DNA from: AWTP1-13 sp963814055
Lineage (GTDB): Bacteria > Pseudomonadota > Alphaproteobacteria > Rhizobiales > Hyphomicrobiaceae
DNA length: 64,000 nucleotides
Assembly (NCBI GenBank): GCA_963814055.1
Contig: CAWFBJ010000025.1
Span: 248,001-312,000, forward strand
Reading direction: 5' to 3'
Made by a program: the position numbers and the translations under genes. Under the pieces are notes generated by a model. That model searched no databases. It was not told the origin of the DNA and saw nothing but the letters and a program-made list of their open reading frames with translations. Position 1 is the first letter of the stretch. Every line of letters begins with the position of its first letter. Positions 26,189 through 33,956 of this stretch are shown piece by piece.

Positions 26189-27605
26189 TTACACGAGCTT
26201 CCGCACGTCCACGAAATGCCCGGCTATGGCCGCGGCAGCGGCCATAGCCGGGGAGACGAGGTGGGTGCGGCCGAAGCGGCCCTGGCGGCCCTCGAAGTTG
26301 CGGTTGCTGGTCGAGGCGCAGCGCTCGCGCGGCTTGAGCTGGTCGGGGTTCATGCCCAGGCACATGGAGCAGCCGGCCTCGCGCCAGTCGAAACCGGCCT
26401 CCTTGAAGATCTTGTCGAGACCTTCCGATTCCGCCTGCTCCTTCACCAGGCCCGAGCCCGGCACGATCATGGCGTAGACGCCGGCGTTCACCTTCTTGCC
26501 CTGGGCGACCTTGGCTACCTCGCGCAGGTCCTCGATCCGGCCGTTGGTGCACGAGCCGATGAACACGCGGTCGAGCTTGATGTCGGTGATCCTGGTGCCG
26601 GGCGTGAGGCCCATGTAGGCGAGCGCGCGCTCCATCGAGGCGCGCTTGCCTTCGTCGGCCACCTTCTCGGGATCGGGCACCGCGCCCTCGACCGAAACGA
26701 CGTCCTCAGGAGAAGTGCCCCAGGTAACGATGGGCGGCAGGGTCGCGGCGTCGAGCCTGACCTCGTGATCGAAATGCGCACCCTCGTCCGACCGCAGCGT
26801 CTCCCAGTATTTCATCGCCATGTCCCAGGCGGCACCTTTGGGCGACTTGGGACGGCCCTTGAGATAGGCGAACGTCTTCTCGTCGGGCGCGACCATGCCG
26901 GCCCGGGCGCCGGCCTCGATCGACATGTTGCAGACGGTCATGCGGCCCTCCATGGAGAGCGCACGGATGGCCTCGCCGGCATATTCGATGACGTAGCCGG
27001 TGCCGCCGGCGGTGCCGATCTCGCCGATGATGGCCAGGATGATGTCCTTGCCCGTCACGCCGTCCGGCAGCGTGCCGTCGACGGTTACGCGCATGTTCTT
27101 GGCTTTCTTCTGGGTCAGGGTCTGCGTGGCGAGCACGTGCTCCACCTCGCTGGTTCCGATCCCATGCGCCAGCGCCCCGAAGGCGCCGTGGGTTGAGGTG
27201 TGGCTGTCGCCGCACACGATGGTGGTGCCGGGCAGGGTGAAACCCTGCTCCGGTCCGATCACGTGCACGATGCCCTGCCGAACGTCGCGCTCGTCGTAAT
27301 ATTCGACAGCCGAAATCCTTGGCGTTCCTGGCCAGGGTCTCGACCTGAAGACGGCTTTCCTCGTCCTTGATGCCCAGGTGGCGGTCCGGACTGGTCGCAA
27401 TGTTGTGGTCGACGACGGCCAGCGTCTTCTCCGGTGCGCGCACCTTGCGGCCGGCCATGCGCAGACCCTCGAAGGCCTGCGGGCTCGTCACCTCGTGCAC
27501 GAGATGCCGGTCGATATAGAGAATGCAGGTGCCGTCGGCCTGCCTGGCCACGACATGGTCATCGAAGATCTTGTCGTAGAGCGTTTTTGGCGCCGATTGA
27601 GGCAT
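26189..27605 (-). CDS. leuC: 3-isopropylmalate dehydratase large subunit (one frameshift)
   Basis: LeuC carries the [4Fe-4S] cluster of isopropylmalate isomerase. The first frame runs from MPQSAPKTLYDKIFDDHVVA to NAKDFG; the second continues VEYYDERDVRQGIVHVIGPE, GTTIVCGDSHTSTHGAFGAL, the cluster Cys residues in FIGSCTNGRIEDLR and CSMCLGMNPDQL, and TSNRNFEGRQG. The frames meet near 27308, where deleting one base gives exactly 471 residues, the usual LeuC length. The frameshift is thus probably a sequence error. The gene lies downstream of the LsrB-like gene, beyond a terminator. Confidence 0.94.
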
Positions 27606-27681
27606 GCGCGCAGTCCTTCATCTTGCCGTTGCGTGCCTGTGATAGCGCGCCGGCCGTTCTCCCGCAAATCCACAGATTGGC

Positions 27682-27709
27682 AAAAAAAAGCCGGGCACAG
27701 AGGCCCGGC
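27682..27709 (-). terminator. Rho-independent terminator
   Basis: On the minus strand GCCGGGC pairs with GCCCGGC (7 bp) around a six-base loop and is followed by eight Ts. It ends the candidate small RNA and would also stop transcription coming from the LysR gene before leuC. Confidence 0.9.
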
Positions 27710-27780
27710 CATTTCAGTTCGTCCGACCGCCCTCGAGGAGAGCGGTTGAAGGCGTAGAAGGGAGGGTAGCTGCCTTCAAT
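27682..27780 (-). ncRNA. Candidate AbcR-type (alpha-r15) small regulatory RNA
   Basis: Read on the minus strand, three stem-loops follow each other. The first has an 8-bp stem UUGAAGGC/GCCUUCAA with an 18-nt loop AGCUACCCUCCCUUCUAC, an exposed anti-Shine-Dalgarno CU-rich motif. The second has stem ACCGC/GCGGU and loop UCUCCUCGAGG, again with a UCUCCU motif. The third is the terminator hairpin at 27690-27709 with eight Us. AbcR RNAs of Sinorhizobium and relatives have this three-hairpin design and, in S. meliloti, lie beside lsrB; here the element lies about 110 bases downstream of an lsrB/vtlR-like gene. The 5' end is approximate; a further AGCUGU/ACAGCU repeat at 27781-27797 may be in the RNA or its promoter. 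Family assignment is inferred. Confidence 0.6.
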
Positions 27781-27891
27781 AGCTGTCCGTCACAGCTGAC
27801 CAATATATGAGCAAGGGCCGACAATCTTGGGTAGTAGCTTACCCGCACGCGAGCCATGCGCTTGTGCATGGCTACAGGCACCACGCTCCGC

Positions 27892-28782
27892 TCAGAACTT
27901 CCACTGGCGCGCTTTGGCGATCATGAAATCCCGGAACACCTGGATCTTTTTGGCGCTCTTGAGTTCCTCGGGATAGACGAAATAGACCGGCACTGTCGGC
28001 AATTGCGTATCCTCGAGCACCGGCACCAGCTCGCTTTCCTCTCCCGTCAGATAGTCTGGGATGAGCCCGACCCCGATGCCGGCCCGGATCGCGTACTTCA
28101 TCGCCAGAACGCTGTTGGCCGCGAACGCCGGCTTGCGCGGAGGCTTGCCGTTCAGACCGGCGCTTTCCAGCCAGCGGATCGCGCTCAGGTGCATCGCAGG
28201 CGTGCCGCTGTAGGAAACGATGGGATGATCGTCGAGATCGGCGATGGTTCGCGGGGCACCGTTGCGCCGGATATATTGCGCCGAAGCATAGGCGTGCGTT
28301 TTCATCGTGAAGAGCGGCCGCCGGATCAGGTCGCCCTGCTGAGGTTCGCTGGTCCAGATCGCCACGTCGGCTGCGCGCATGGCGATGGCGATCTGCTCGT
28401 CGTTCAGCACAAGCTCGACGCGAATATCGGGATAGAGCTCGAAGAACTCGCGCAGCCGTTGCGTGATCCACACCGTGCCCAGCCCGGTCGGCGCGGTCAC
28501 CCTCAAATCGCCCGACGGCTTGGTGGTGGTGTCGGTGAGCAGCGTTTCCGCCGTCGACAGCTTGCCCATGATCTCGCTGGCGGTGCCGAACAGCATTTCG
28601 CCCTGCTCCGTCAGGACCAGCCCGCGGGCGTGCCGATGGAACAGCGAGATCTTGAGCTCTTTCTCGAGCGCAGACACCTGCCGGCTCACGGCCGATTGGC
28701 TCATGCGCAGCAGCTCACCCGCGTGGGTGAAGCTGCCGGCCTCGGCGGCGGCATGAAAGATGCGGAGCTTATCCCAATCCAT
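27892..28782 (-). CDS. LysR-type regulator, LsrB/VtlR-like
   Basis: The 296-residue protein opens MDWDKLRIFHAAAEAGSFTH, then LRMSQSAVSRQVSALEKELK, the LysR helix-turn-helix, and an effector domain with SGDLRVTAPTGLGTVWITQR, VAIWTSEPQQGDLI and KYAIRAGIGVGLIPDYL. The N-terminus and the position 43 bases after trxB match LsrB of Sinorhizobium and VtlR of Brucella, which answer to redox or envelope stress and activate AbcR-class small RNAs. A candidate RNA of that type lies just downstream. I found no Cys in the readable sequence, so the Cys-based redox sensing described for LsrB may not apply. Regulation by this protein of the neighbouring RNA is inferred. Confidence 0.87.
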   Translation of the reverse strand: MDWDKLRIFHAAAEAGSFTHAGELLRMSQSAVSRQVSALEKELKISLFHRHARGLVLTEQGEMLFGTASEIMGKLSTAETLLTDTTTKPSGDLRVTAPTGLGTVWITQRLREFFELYPDIRVELVLNDEQIAIAMRAADVAIWTSEPQQGDLIRRPLFTMKTHAYASAQYIRRNGAPRTIADLDDHPIVSYSGTPAMHLSAIRWLESAGLNGKPPRKPAFAANSVLAMKYAIRAGIGVGLIPDYLTGEESELVPVLEDTQLPTVPVYFVYPEELKSAKKIQVFRDFMIAKARQWKF

Positions 28783-28825
28783 GGGCTTTTCTTGTGACGG
28801 ACGGCAAACAGTGCATCGTATACGC

Positions 28826-29788
28826 TTATTCGGCGGCCCTTGCGATATTTTCCAGCTTGGCAAGGTACCGCTCTGCCTCAAGTGCCCCCATGCACCCCAT
28901 GCCCGCCGCGGTCACGGCCTGGCGGAACACCTCATCCTTGACGTCGCCGGCCGCAAACACGCCCGGAATGGAGGTTCTGGTCGAATCCGGTTCGGTGATC
29001 AGATAGCCCGACGGCTTCATCTCGAGCTGATCCTTGAAGAGCTCCGTAGCCGGGAAATGCCCGATGGCGACGAACACGCCGTCGGCGTCCAGCGTCGATA
29101 TATCGCCTGTCGTGACATTGCGCAGCTTGACCCCGGTAACCTTCCTGGGATCGTCCGTGCCCACCACCTCGTCCAGCACCGAGTTCCACACCACCTCGAC
29201 CTTGGGGTTCTTGAACAGGCGGTCCTGCATGATCCTCTCGGCGCGAAAACTGTCGCGCCGGTGCACGACAATCACCTTCTCGGCGAAGTTGGTCAGAAAC
29301 AGCGCTTCCTCGACCGCGGTATTGCCGCCGCCGACCACCACCACGCGCTTGCCCTTGAAGAAGAAGCCGTCGCAGGTCGCGCAGGCCGAAACGCCGTATC
29401 CCTTGAACTGCTCCTCGGACGGCAGGCCGAGCCAGCGCGCCTGCGCCCCCGTGGCGATGACCAGGGCGTCGCACGTGTAGATGTCGCCAGAGTCGCCGTG
29501 CAGACGGAACGGGCGCCGGCGCAGCTCCACCTTGACGATATGGTCCATGATGAACTCGGTGCCTACGTGCTCCGCCTGCGCGCGCATCTGCTCCATCAGC
29601 CAGGGGCCCTGCACGACCTCGGCGAACCCCGGATAGTTCTCCACATCGGTGGTGATGGTCATTTGTCCGCCGGGCTGGTTGCCCTGGATGACGACCGGTT
29701 TGAGCATTGCACGTGCTGCATAGATGGCGGCCGTGTAGCCTGCAGGCCCGGAGCCCAAGATGATGAGTTTGGCGTGCTTCGTGGTCAT
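28826..29788 (-). CDS. trxB: Thioredoxin-disulfide reductase
   Basis: TrxB reduces thioredoxin with NADPH. The 320-residue protein has the FAD site KLIILGSGPAGYTAAIYAAR, the redox pair in SACATCDGFFFKGKRVVVVG with the following NADPH-binding GGGNTA, and TSIPGVFAAGDVKDEVFRQA near the end. Length is normal. It heads the trxB-lysR pair, which is conserved in Hyphomicrobiales. Confidence 0.97.
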   Translation of the reverse strand: MTTKHAKLIILGSGPAGYTAAIYAARAMLKPVVIQGNQPGGQMTITTDVENYPGFAEVVQGPWLMEQMRAQAEHVGTEFIMDHIVKVELRRRPFRLHGDSGDIYTCDALVIATGAQARWLGLPSEEQFKGYGVSACATCDGFFFKGKRVVVVGGGNTAVEEALFLTNFAEKVIVVHRRDSFRAERIMQDRLFKNPKVEVVWNSVLDEVVGTDDPRKVTGVKLRNVTTGDISTLDADGVFVAIGHFPATELFKDQLEMKPSGYLITEPDSTRTSIPGVFAAGDVKDEVFRQAVTAAGMGCMGALEAERYLAKLENIARAAE

Positions 29789-29936
29789 GCGCGGAAAGCC
29801 CCAGCGGCTGGGAATCGGGAACGAACCCCGAACTGAATATGGGAAGCCTATTAGGCCGAGGCAATGCGCGGGTCAATCCATGACGGCCGCGCATGATGAG
29901 GCCGCAGTGAATACGGCCTGACCTGGGTCGCGGCGG

Positions 29937-30677
29937 CTACATCAGGCGCAAGCCCTTGAGGCTGGCGTGGCCCTGGCGGCCGACGATGATGTGGTCGTGG
30001 ACGCCGATGCCCAGGGGCTTGGCGGCATCGACGATCTGCCGCGTCATGTCGATGTCGGCCCGGGAAGGGGTGGGGTCGCCGGAGGGGTGGTTGTGCACCA
30101 GGATGATGGCGCTGGCTGACAGCTCCAAGGCCCGCTTGACGACCTCGCGGATGTAGACGGGCGTGTGATCCACCGTACCCTGCTGCTGCACCTCGTCCGC
30201 AATCAGCCGATTTTTCTTATCGAGAAAAAGAATGCGGAACTGCTCGCGCGCCTCGAATCCCATGGCGGCACGGCAATACTCCAGCACCGAGGCCCACGAG
30301 CCCAGCACGGGGCGCTGCATGATGCTGTCGCGCATCAAGCGCAGGGCCGCCGCTCGGACCAGCTTCAGCTGCGTGACGGCAGCATCCCCGACACCCTTGA
30401 TCTCCTTGAGCCGTTCAGGCGGGGCATTGATCACTTCGGCAAAAGACCCGAACCGCTCCAGCAGGCGCTTGGCCAAGTCCTTCGTGTCGCGGCGGGGGAT
30501 GGCGCCGAACAGCACCAGCTCGAGCAGTTCGTAGTCCGGCAGCGCCTCAGGCCCGCCGCTCGTGAAGCGCTCCTTCAGCCGCTGGCGATGACCGGCGCGC
30601 AGGTCGGGTGCAGGCAGCAGCGATCCCTGCTGGGGCAGCACGGCGCCAGCGCTGCGGTCCTTCAGCCCTCCCGCCAT
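29937..30677 (-). CDS. radC: RadC family protein (JAMM/MPN+ domain)
   Basis: The 246-residue product shows an HhH-like N-terminal part (RLLERFGSFAEVINAPPERL, IKGVGDAAVTQLKLV) and a C-terminal JAMM metal site: FLDKKNRLIADE, VKRALELSASAIILVHNHPS with the HNH His pair, and PTPSRADIDMTRQI with the Asp. The domain is metallopeptidase-like; the historical DNA-repair role is doubtful. It begins 33 bases after map on the same strand, so the two are probably cotranscribed. Confidence 0.93.
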   Translation of the reverse strand: MAGGLKDRSAGAVLPQQGSLLPAPDLRAGHRQRLKERFTSGGPEALPDYELLELVLFGAIPRRDTKDLAKRLLERFGSFAEVINAPPERLKEIKGVGDAAVTQLKLVRAAALRLMRDSIMQRPVLGSWASVLEYCRAAMGFEAREQFRILFLDKKNRLIADEVQQQGTVDHTPVYIREVVKRALELSASAIILVHNHPSGDPTPSRADIDMTRQIVDAAKPLGIGVHDHIIVGRQGHASLKGLRLM

Positions 30678-30710
30678 GGAACCGCGGCTCCCTATCTCAA
30701 GATACCTGGC

Positions 30711-31535
30711 TCATGAAACCTTGTACGGGGGATGATTGAGACCGCCCGGCGAACCCGTGAACACCTCGCAGCCCGTATCTGTCACACCTACCGTGTGCTC
30801 GAACTGGGCGGACAGCTCCCGATCCCGCGTCACGGCCGTCCAGCCATCGGCGAGGATCTTCACGTGCGGTTTGCCCAGATTGATCATGGGCTCGATGGTG
30901 AAAAGCATTCCGGGCTCGAGCACCACCCCATCCCCGGGCTCGCCGTAGTGCAGGATATTGGGCCGGTCGTGGAAGACCCGGCCCAGACCATGCCCGCAAA
31001 AATCGCGCACGACACTGCAGCGCTCGCCTTCCGCAAATTTCTGGATGGCGGCGCCGATATGGCCCGTGGTGTGGCCGGGCTTCGCCGCCGCCACGCCGCG
31101 CATCAGGGCCTCGTAGGTCACCTCGATCAGGCGCTCGGCACGACGCGAGACGTGGCCGACCGCGTACATGCGACTGGTATCGCCATGCCAGCCGTCGAGG
31201 ATCAGCGTGACATCGATGTTGACGATATCGCCTTCCTTGAGAGCCTTGTTGTTGGGAATGCCGTGGCAAACCACGTGATTCACTGACGTGCAAATTGCCT
31301 TGGGAAACCCGCGGTAGTTGAGCGGCGCGGGGATCGCACCATGCTTGATGGCGAAATCGAGCACGCGTTCGTCGAGAAACTCCGTCGTGACCCCGGGCCT
31401 GACGTGCTCGACGAGCATGTCGAGCGCCTGCGCGGCAAGCTGCCCGGCTTTGCGCATGCCCTTGAAGGCTTCCGCCCCGTGCAACTTGATCTTTGCTTCG
31501 CGAGGGGCCCGCGAAATGTCGAGGTTGGCCATCAT
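30711..31535 (-). CDS. map: Methionine aminopeptidase type I
   Basis: Map removes the initiator Met from nascent proteins. The 274-residue product shows the type I pattern: TSVNHVVCHGIPNNKALKEG, NIDVTLILDGWHGDTSRMYA with the two metal Asp, GHGLGRVFHDRPNILHYGEP with the metal His, and the metal Glu pair in EPGMLFTIEPMINLG and LSAQFEHTVGVT. Two adjacent ATGs at 31532 and 31535 are possible starts. It is followed by radC. Confidence 0.96.
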   Translation of the reverse strand: MMANLDISRAPREAKIKLHGAEAFKGMRKAGQLAAQALDMLVEHVRPGVTTEFLDERVLDFAIKHGAIPAPLNYRGFPKAICTSVNHVVCHGIPNNKALKEGDIVNIDVTLILDGWHGDTSRMYAVGHVSRRAERLIEVTYEALMRGVAAAKPGHTTGHIGAAIQKFAEGERCSVVRDFCGHGLGRVFHDRPNILHYGEPGDGVVLEPGMLFTIEPMINLGKPHVKILADGWTAVTRDRELSAQFEHTVGVTDTGCEVFTGSPGGLNHPPYKVS

Positions 31536-31857
31536 GTCTGTATGGCTGTGCGCCTGCCGGAGTGGGTTGCTTCACAGAATTTAGAGCAAACCAGCGTTCG
31601 CGCAACTCGCGGTGCTGTGCGTGCAGGGTTGCAACGTCGCAACGATTGCACTGCGCGCGGATGCTCAAGCATCGCAAAAGCCCGTGCGCAACATCCTGTA
31701 GCTTTTTGTGATCATCCGTGCGGAGCGAAGGTGAGGCCAAGACTAAGCCGTTAACACCGAGTTAAGACTTGTCCCACATTTTCACATCTCTCAAGTAGTA
31801 CCGATTCGTATCTATGGGCAGAACTGAACAACTGGGAAAGAGAAAGAGAGAAATACA
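31536..31857. other. Intergenic region upstream of map and of a histone-like gene
   Basis: A 322-base divergent region. It carries the promoters for map (minus) and for the plus-strand basic-protein gene at 31858. The part from about 31735 to 31857 is clearly less GC-rich than the genes. I see no open frame with family likeness and no strong hairpin. A purine-rich AAAGAGAAAGAGAGAAA leader lies just before the ATG at 31858. Confidence 0.5.
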
Positions 31858-32016
31858 ATGGCAAAGATTGCGAAGAAGAAAGCGAAGCCGGCCCGCAAGG
31901 CGAAGATCAAGCGCACGGCCACCAAGCGTTCGGGCGCCGCCCGCCGCAAGTCGGTGAAGCGCGCTGTTCGTCGTCCGGTTGCTCGGAAGACCAAGGCTCG
32001 CCGCAAGGCCGCCTGA
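31858..32016 (+). CDS. Tiny Lys/Arg/Ala-rich histone H1-like protein (first of two)
   Basis: A 52-residue protein starting MAKIAKKKAKPARKAKIKRT, with KRSGAARRKSVKRAVRRP and ending in KARRKAA. More than 40 percent of residues are Lys or Arg and most of the rest are Ala, Thr, Val or Ser, as in the C-terminal tail of histone H1 and in bacterial H1-like nucleoid proteins. A purine-rich leader gives the ribosome site. It is followed by a strong terminator at 32043, so it is transcribed alone. DNA or RNA binding is an inference from composition. Confidence 0.75.
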   Translation: MAKIAKKKAKPARKAKIKRTATKRSGAARRKSVKRAVRRPVARKTKARRKAA

Positions 32017-32404
32017 ACGTCAAACGTCGTTTCTGGAATGCTCGGCCGGATTGCCGCACTTGCGGCTTCCGGCCGAATATTTTTGCGCATCGCAGCGGCA
32101 CATTTTGCCCATAGAGATCCTGCGATCGAAGAAGATAAGACGGGCCATAACATCGGCTGAATTAGACGCCCGTTCGATCCGAAAACATTCAGGCTTACCG
32201 TTAGCAAAAGTCGTTCAATCGATTCATTCTCTGCATTGAGTTGTGCAAAACATTGAATTTTGTGGATTTATCGCCACACATCGCTCTCAAAACCCGCGTT
32301 TTCGACGGCCGAATATCCGTTTGCTGTCAACAAAGTACGAGCCTTTGCTCATTATGCGTTTGTTCGAAATGATTCGGACAAACGAGAGAGAAGAGGGAAG
32401 TATC
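32017..32404. other. AT-rich region between the two histone-like genes
   Basis: It holds the terminator at 32043-32084 and then about 300 bases of DNA noticeably poorer in GC than the surroundings, with no open frame that I trust. It probably contains the promoter of the gene at 32405; the last 30 bases are purine-rich (CGAGAGAGAAGAGGGAAG). Confidence 0.5.
32043..32084 (+). terminator. Rho-independent terminator after first histone-like gene
   Basis: CGGCCGGA pairs with TCCGGCCG (8 bp), and inside it GCCGC pairs with GCGGC, followed by AATATTTTTG. It lies 26 bases after the stop codon at 32016. Confidence 0.85.
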
Positions 32405-32506
32405 ATGGCTAAGGCAATGAAGAAGAAAGTCGTCGCGAAGAAGAAGACGAAGAAGCTTGTTTCCAAGAAGCGTCCGGCGAAGCGCGCTGCGAAGCGTCGT
32501 CGCTAA
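32405..32506 (+). CDS. Tiny Lys/Arg-rich histone-like protein (second of two)
   Basis: A 33-residue protein, MAKAMKKKVVAKKKTKKLVS followed by KKRPAKRAAKRRR. About 58 percent of residues are Lys or Arg. It resembles the first basic protein in its MAK start, in composition and in having its own purine-rich ribosome site (AGAGGGAAG) and its own terminator, so the two look like paralogues kept in tandem with separate promoters. Nucleoid or RNA binding is inferred. Confidence 0.72.
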   Translation: MAKAMKKKVVAKKKTKKLVSKKRPAKRAAKRRR

Positions 32507-32600
32507 ATCGCCGAGGCGTGGTCTGGCGCCGGCCCCGATTGGGCATCAGGGCAGAGCAGCGGACCACACCTTTCGATAAAGCTCGCTGATTGTTTGTTTG

Positions 32601-32640
32601 AGGCCGGAGATCGCGATAGGCGTCTCCGGCCTTTAATTTT
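32601..32640 (+). terminator. Rho-independent terminator after second histone-like gene
   Basis: AGGCCGGAGA pairs with TCTCCGGCCT over 10 bp and is followed by TTAATTTT. It sits 94 bases after the stop codon and just before the convergent VOC gene. Confidence 0.88.
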
Positions 32641-32650
32641 GGCGCCTGCC

Positions 32651-33037
32651 CTACTCGGCAAGATGGCAGACCGCCTCGATATTGTGGCCGTCCGGGTCGA
32701 GAACAAACGCCCCATAGTAATTCTCGTGATAGTGCGGCCGCAAACCCGGCGCCCCATGGTCCTTGCCGCCGGCCTCGAGCGCCGCCTTGTGGAAAGCCCT
32801 CACGGCAGCCCGGGTCCTGGCGACGAAGGCGAAGTGCACCTGACCTTTGATAGGCTTGCCCGAACCGATCCAGAATTGCGGCTTGCCCTTGGCGCCGAAG
32901 CCCGCGTGGCTGTCGCCGCCGGTTTCCTCGGACGCCACCTCCAGCACGAGGCCAAAGCCGAGCGGAGCCAGAACCTTCAGGTAGAAGCCCTTCGAGCGCA
33001 TAAAGTCCGAGACCGGAATGCCGACGTGATCGAGCAT
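32651..33037 (-). CDS. VOC (glyoxalase/bleomycin-resistance) family protein
   Basis: A 128-residue VOC protein: MLDHVGIPVSDFMRSKGFYL with the N-terminal metal His, FWIGSGKPIKGQVHFAFVAR in the middle with the second His, and GAFVLDPDGHNIEAVCH with the metal Glu. One VOC module of this size dimerises to make the active site. The substrate is unknown. It lies 44 bases after sdhB on the same strand. Confidence 0.87.
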   Translation of the reverse strand: MLDHVGIPVSDFMRSKGFYLKVLAPLGFGLVLEVASEETGGDSHAGFGAKGKPQFWIGSGKPIKGQVHFAFVARTRAAVRAFHKAALEAGGKDHGAPGLRPHYHENYYGAFVLDPDGHNIEAVCHLAE

Positions 33038-33081
33038 GGACGCACCTCTCGAAAGAATCAGGCTGCCGACCAAGGCTTTGA

Positions 33082-33861
33082 CTAAGCCCTGCGCTCGACC
33101 ATCAATTTCTTGATCTCGGCGATGGCCTTGGCCGGATTGAGGCCCTTCGGGCAGGCCTTGGCGCAGTTCATGATGGTGTGGCAGCGATAGAGCCGGAAGG
33201 GGTCTTCCAGATTGTCGAGACGCTCGCCGGCGGCCTCGTCGCGGCTGTCGCTGAGCCAGCGATAGGCCTGCAGCAGGACCGCAGGCCCCAGATAGCGCTC
33301 CTCGTTCCACCAGTAGCTGGGGCAAGAGGTGGAGCAGCAGGCGCACAGGATGCACTCGTAGAGACCGTCGAGCTTGCCGCGGTCCTCCACGCCCTGCTTG
33401 CGCTCGTGCGGCGGCGTGGCTGTCGTGGTCTTGAGCCACGGCTCGATCGACTGCAGCTGGGCGTAGAAATTGGTCAGGTCGGGCACCAGATCCTTGACGA
33501 CGCGCAGATGCGGCAGGGGATAGACGGCGACATCGCCCTTCACCTCGTCGATACCTTTGAGGCAGGCGAGGTCGTTGGTGCCGTCGATGTTCATCGAGCA
33601 CGACCCGCAAATGCCTTCGCGGCACGACCGGCGGAAGGTGAGGGTGGGGTCGATCTCGTTTTTGATCTTGATCAGCGCATCCAGCACCATGGGTCCGCAG
33701 GTGGCTTCCTCGACCCAATAGGTGTCCATGCGCGGGTTCTGCCCGTCGTCGGGGTTCCAGCGATAGATGCGGAACTCCCTCCACCCCTGGCGTGCCTGCG
33801 GCTTGTTCCAGGTTTTCCCGGTCTTGACCCGGGAATTGCGGGGAAGTGTGAGTTCAACCAT
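33082..33861 (-). CDS. sdhB: Succinate dehydrogenase iron-sulfur subunit
   Basis: SdhB carries electrons from FAD to ubiquinone in complex II. The 259-residue protein has the [2Fe-2S] ligands in CREGICGSCSMNIDGTNDLA, the [4Fe-4S] ligands in CILCACCSTSCPSYWW and the [3Fe-4S] ligands in CHTIMNCAKACPKGLNP. Length and order are normal. The usual sdhC, sdhD and sdhA genes are not upstream; a disrupted carbamoyltransferase is there instead. A TTGACA 50 bases upstream could give it its own promoter. The lone position is a real rearrangement or an assembly join. Confidence 0.95.
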   Translation of the reverse strand: MVELTLPRNSRVKTGKTWNKPQARQGWREFRIYRWNPDDGQNPRMDTYWVEEATCGPMVLDALIKIKNEIDPTLTFRRSCREGICGSCSMNIDGTNDLACLKGIDEVKGDVAVYPLPHLRVVKDLVPDLTNFYAQLQSIEPWLKTTTATPPHERKQGVEDRGKLDGLYECILCACCSTSCPSYWWNEERYLGPAVLLQAYRWLSDSRDEAAGERLDNLEDPFRLYRCHTIMNCAKACPKGLNPAKAIAEIKKLMVERRA

Positions 33862-33956
33862 GCGCAGCCGCTTTCAATGGTGCCGTCGGGTGAAGCTTTT
33901 CTGTATCCGGCGGCGGTTCGTGTCAACGGATGCGGCGCCGCGGAGCGCGCGGCGGC

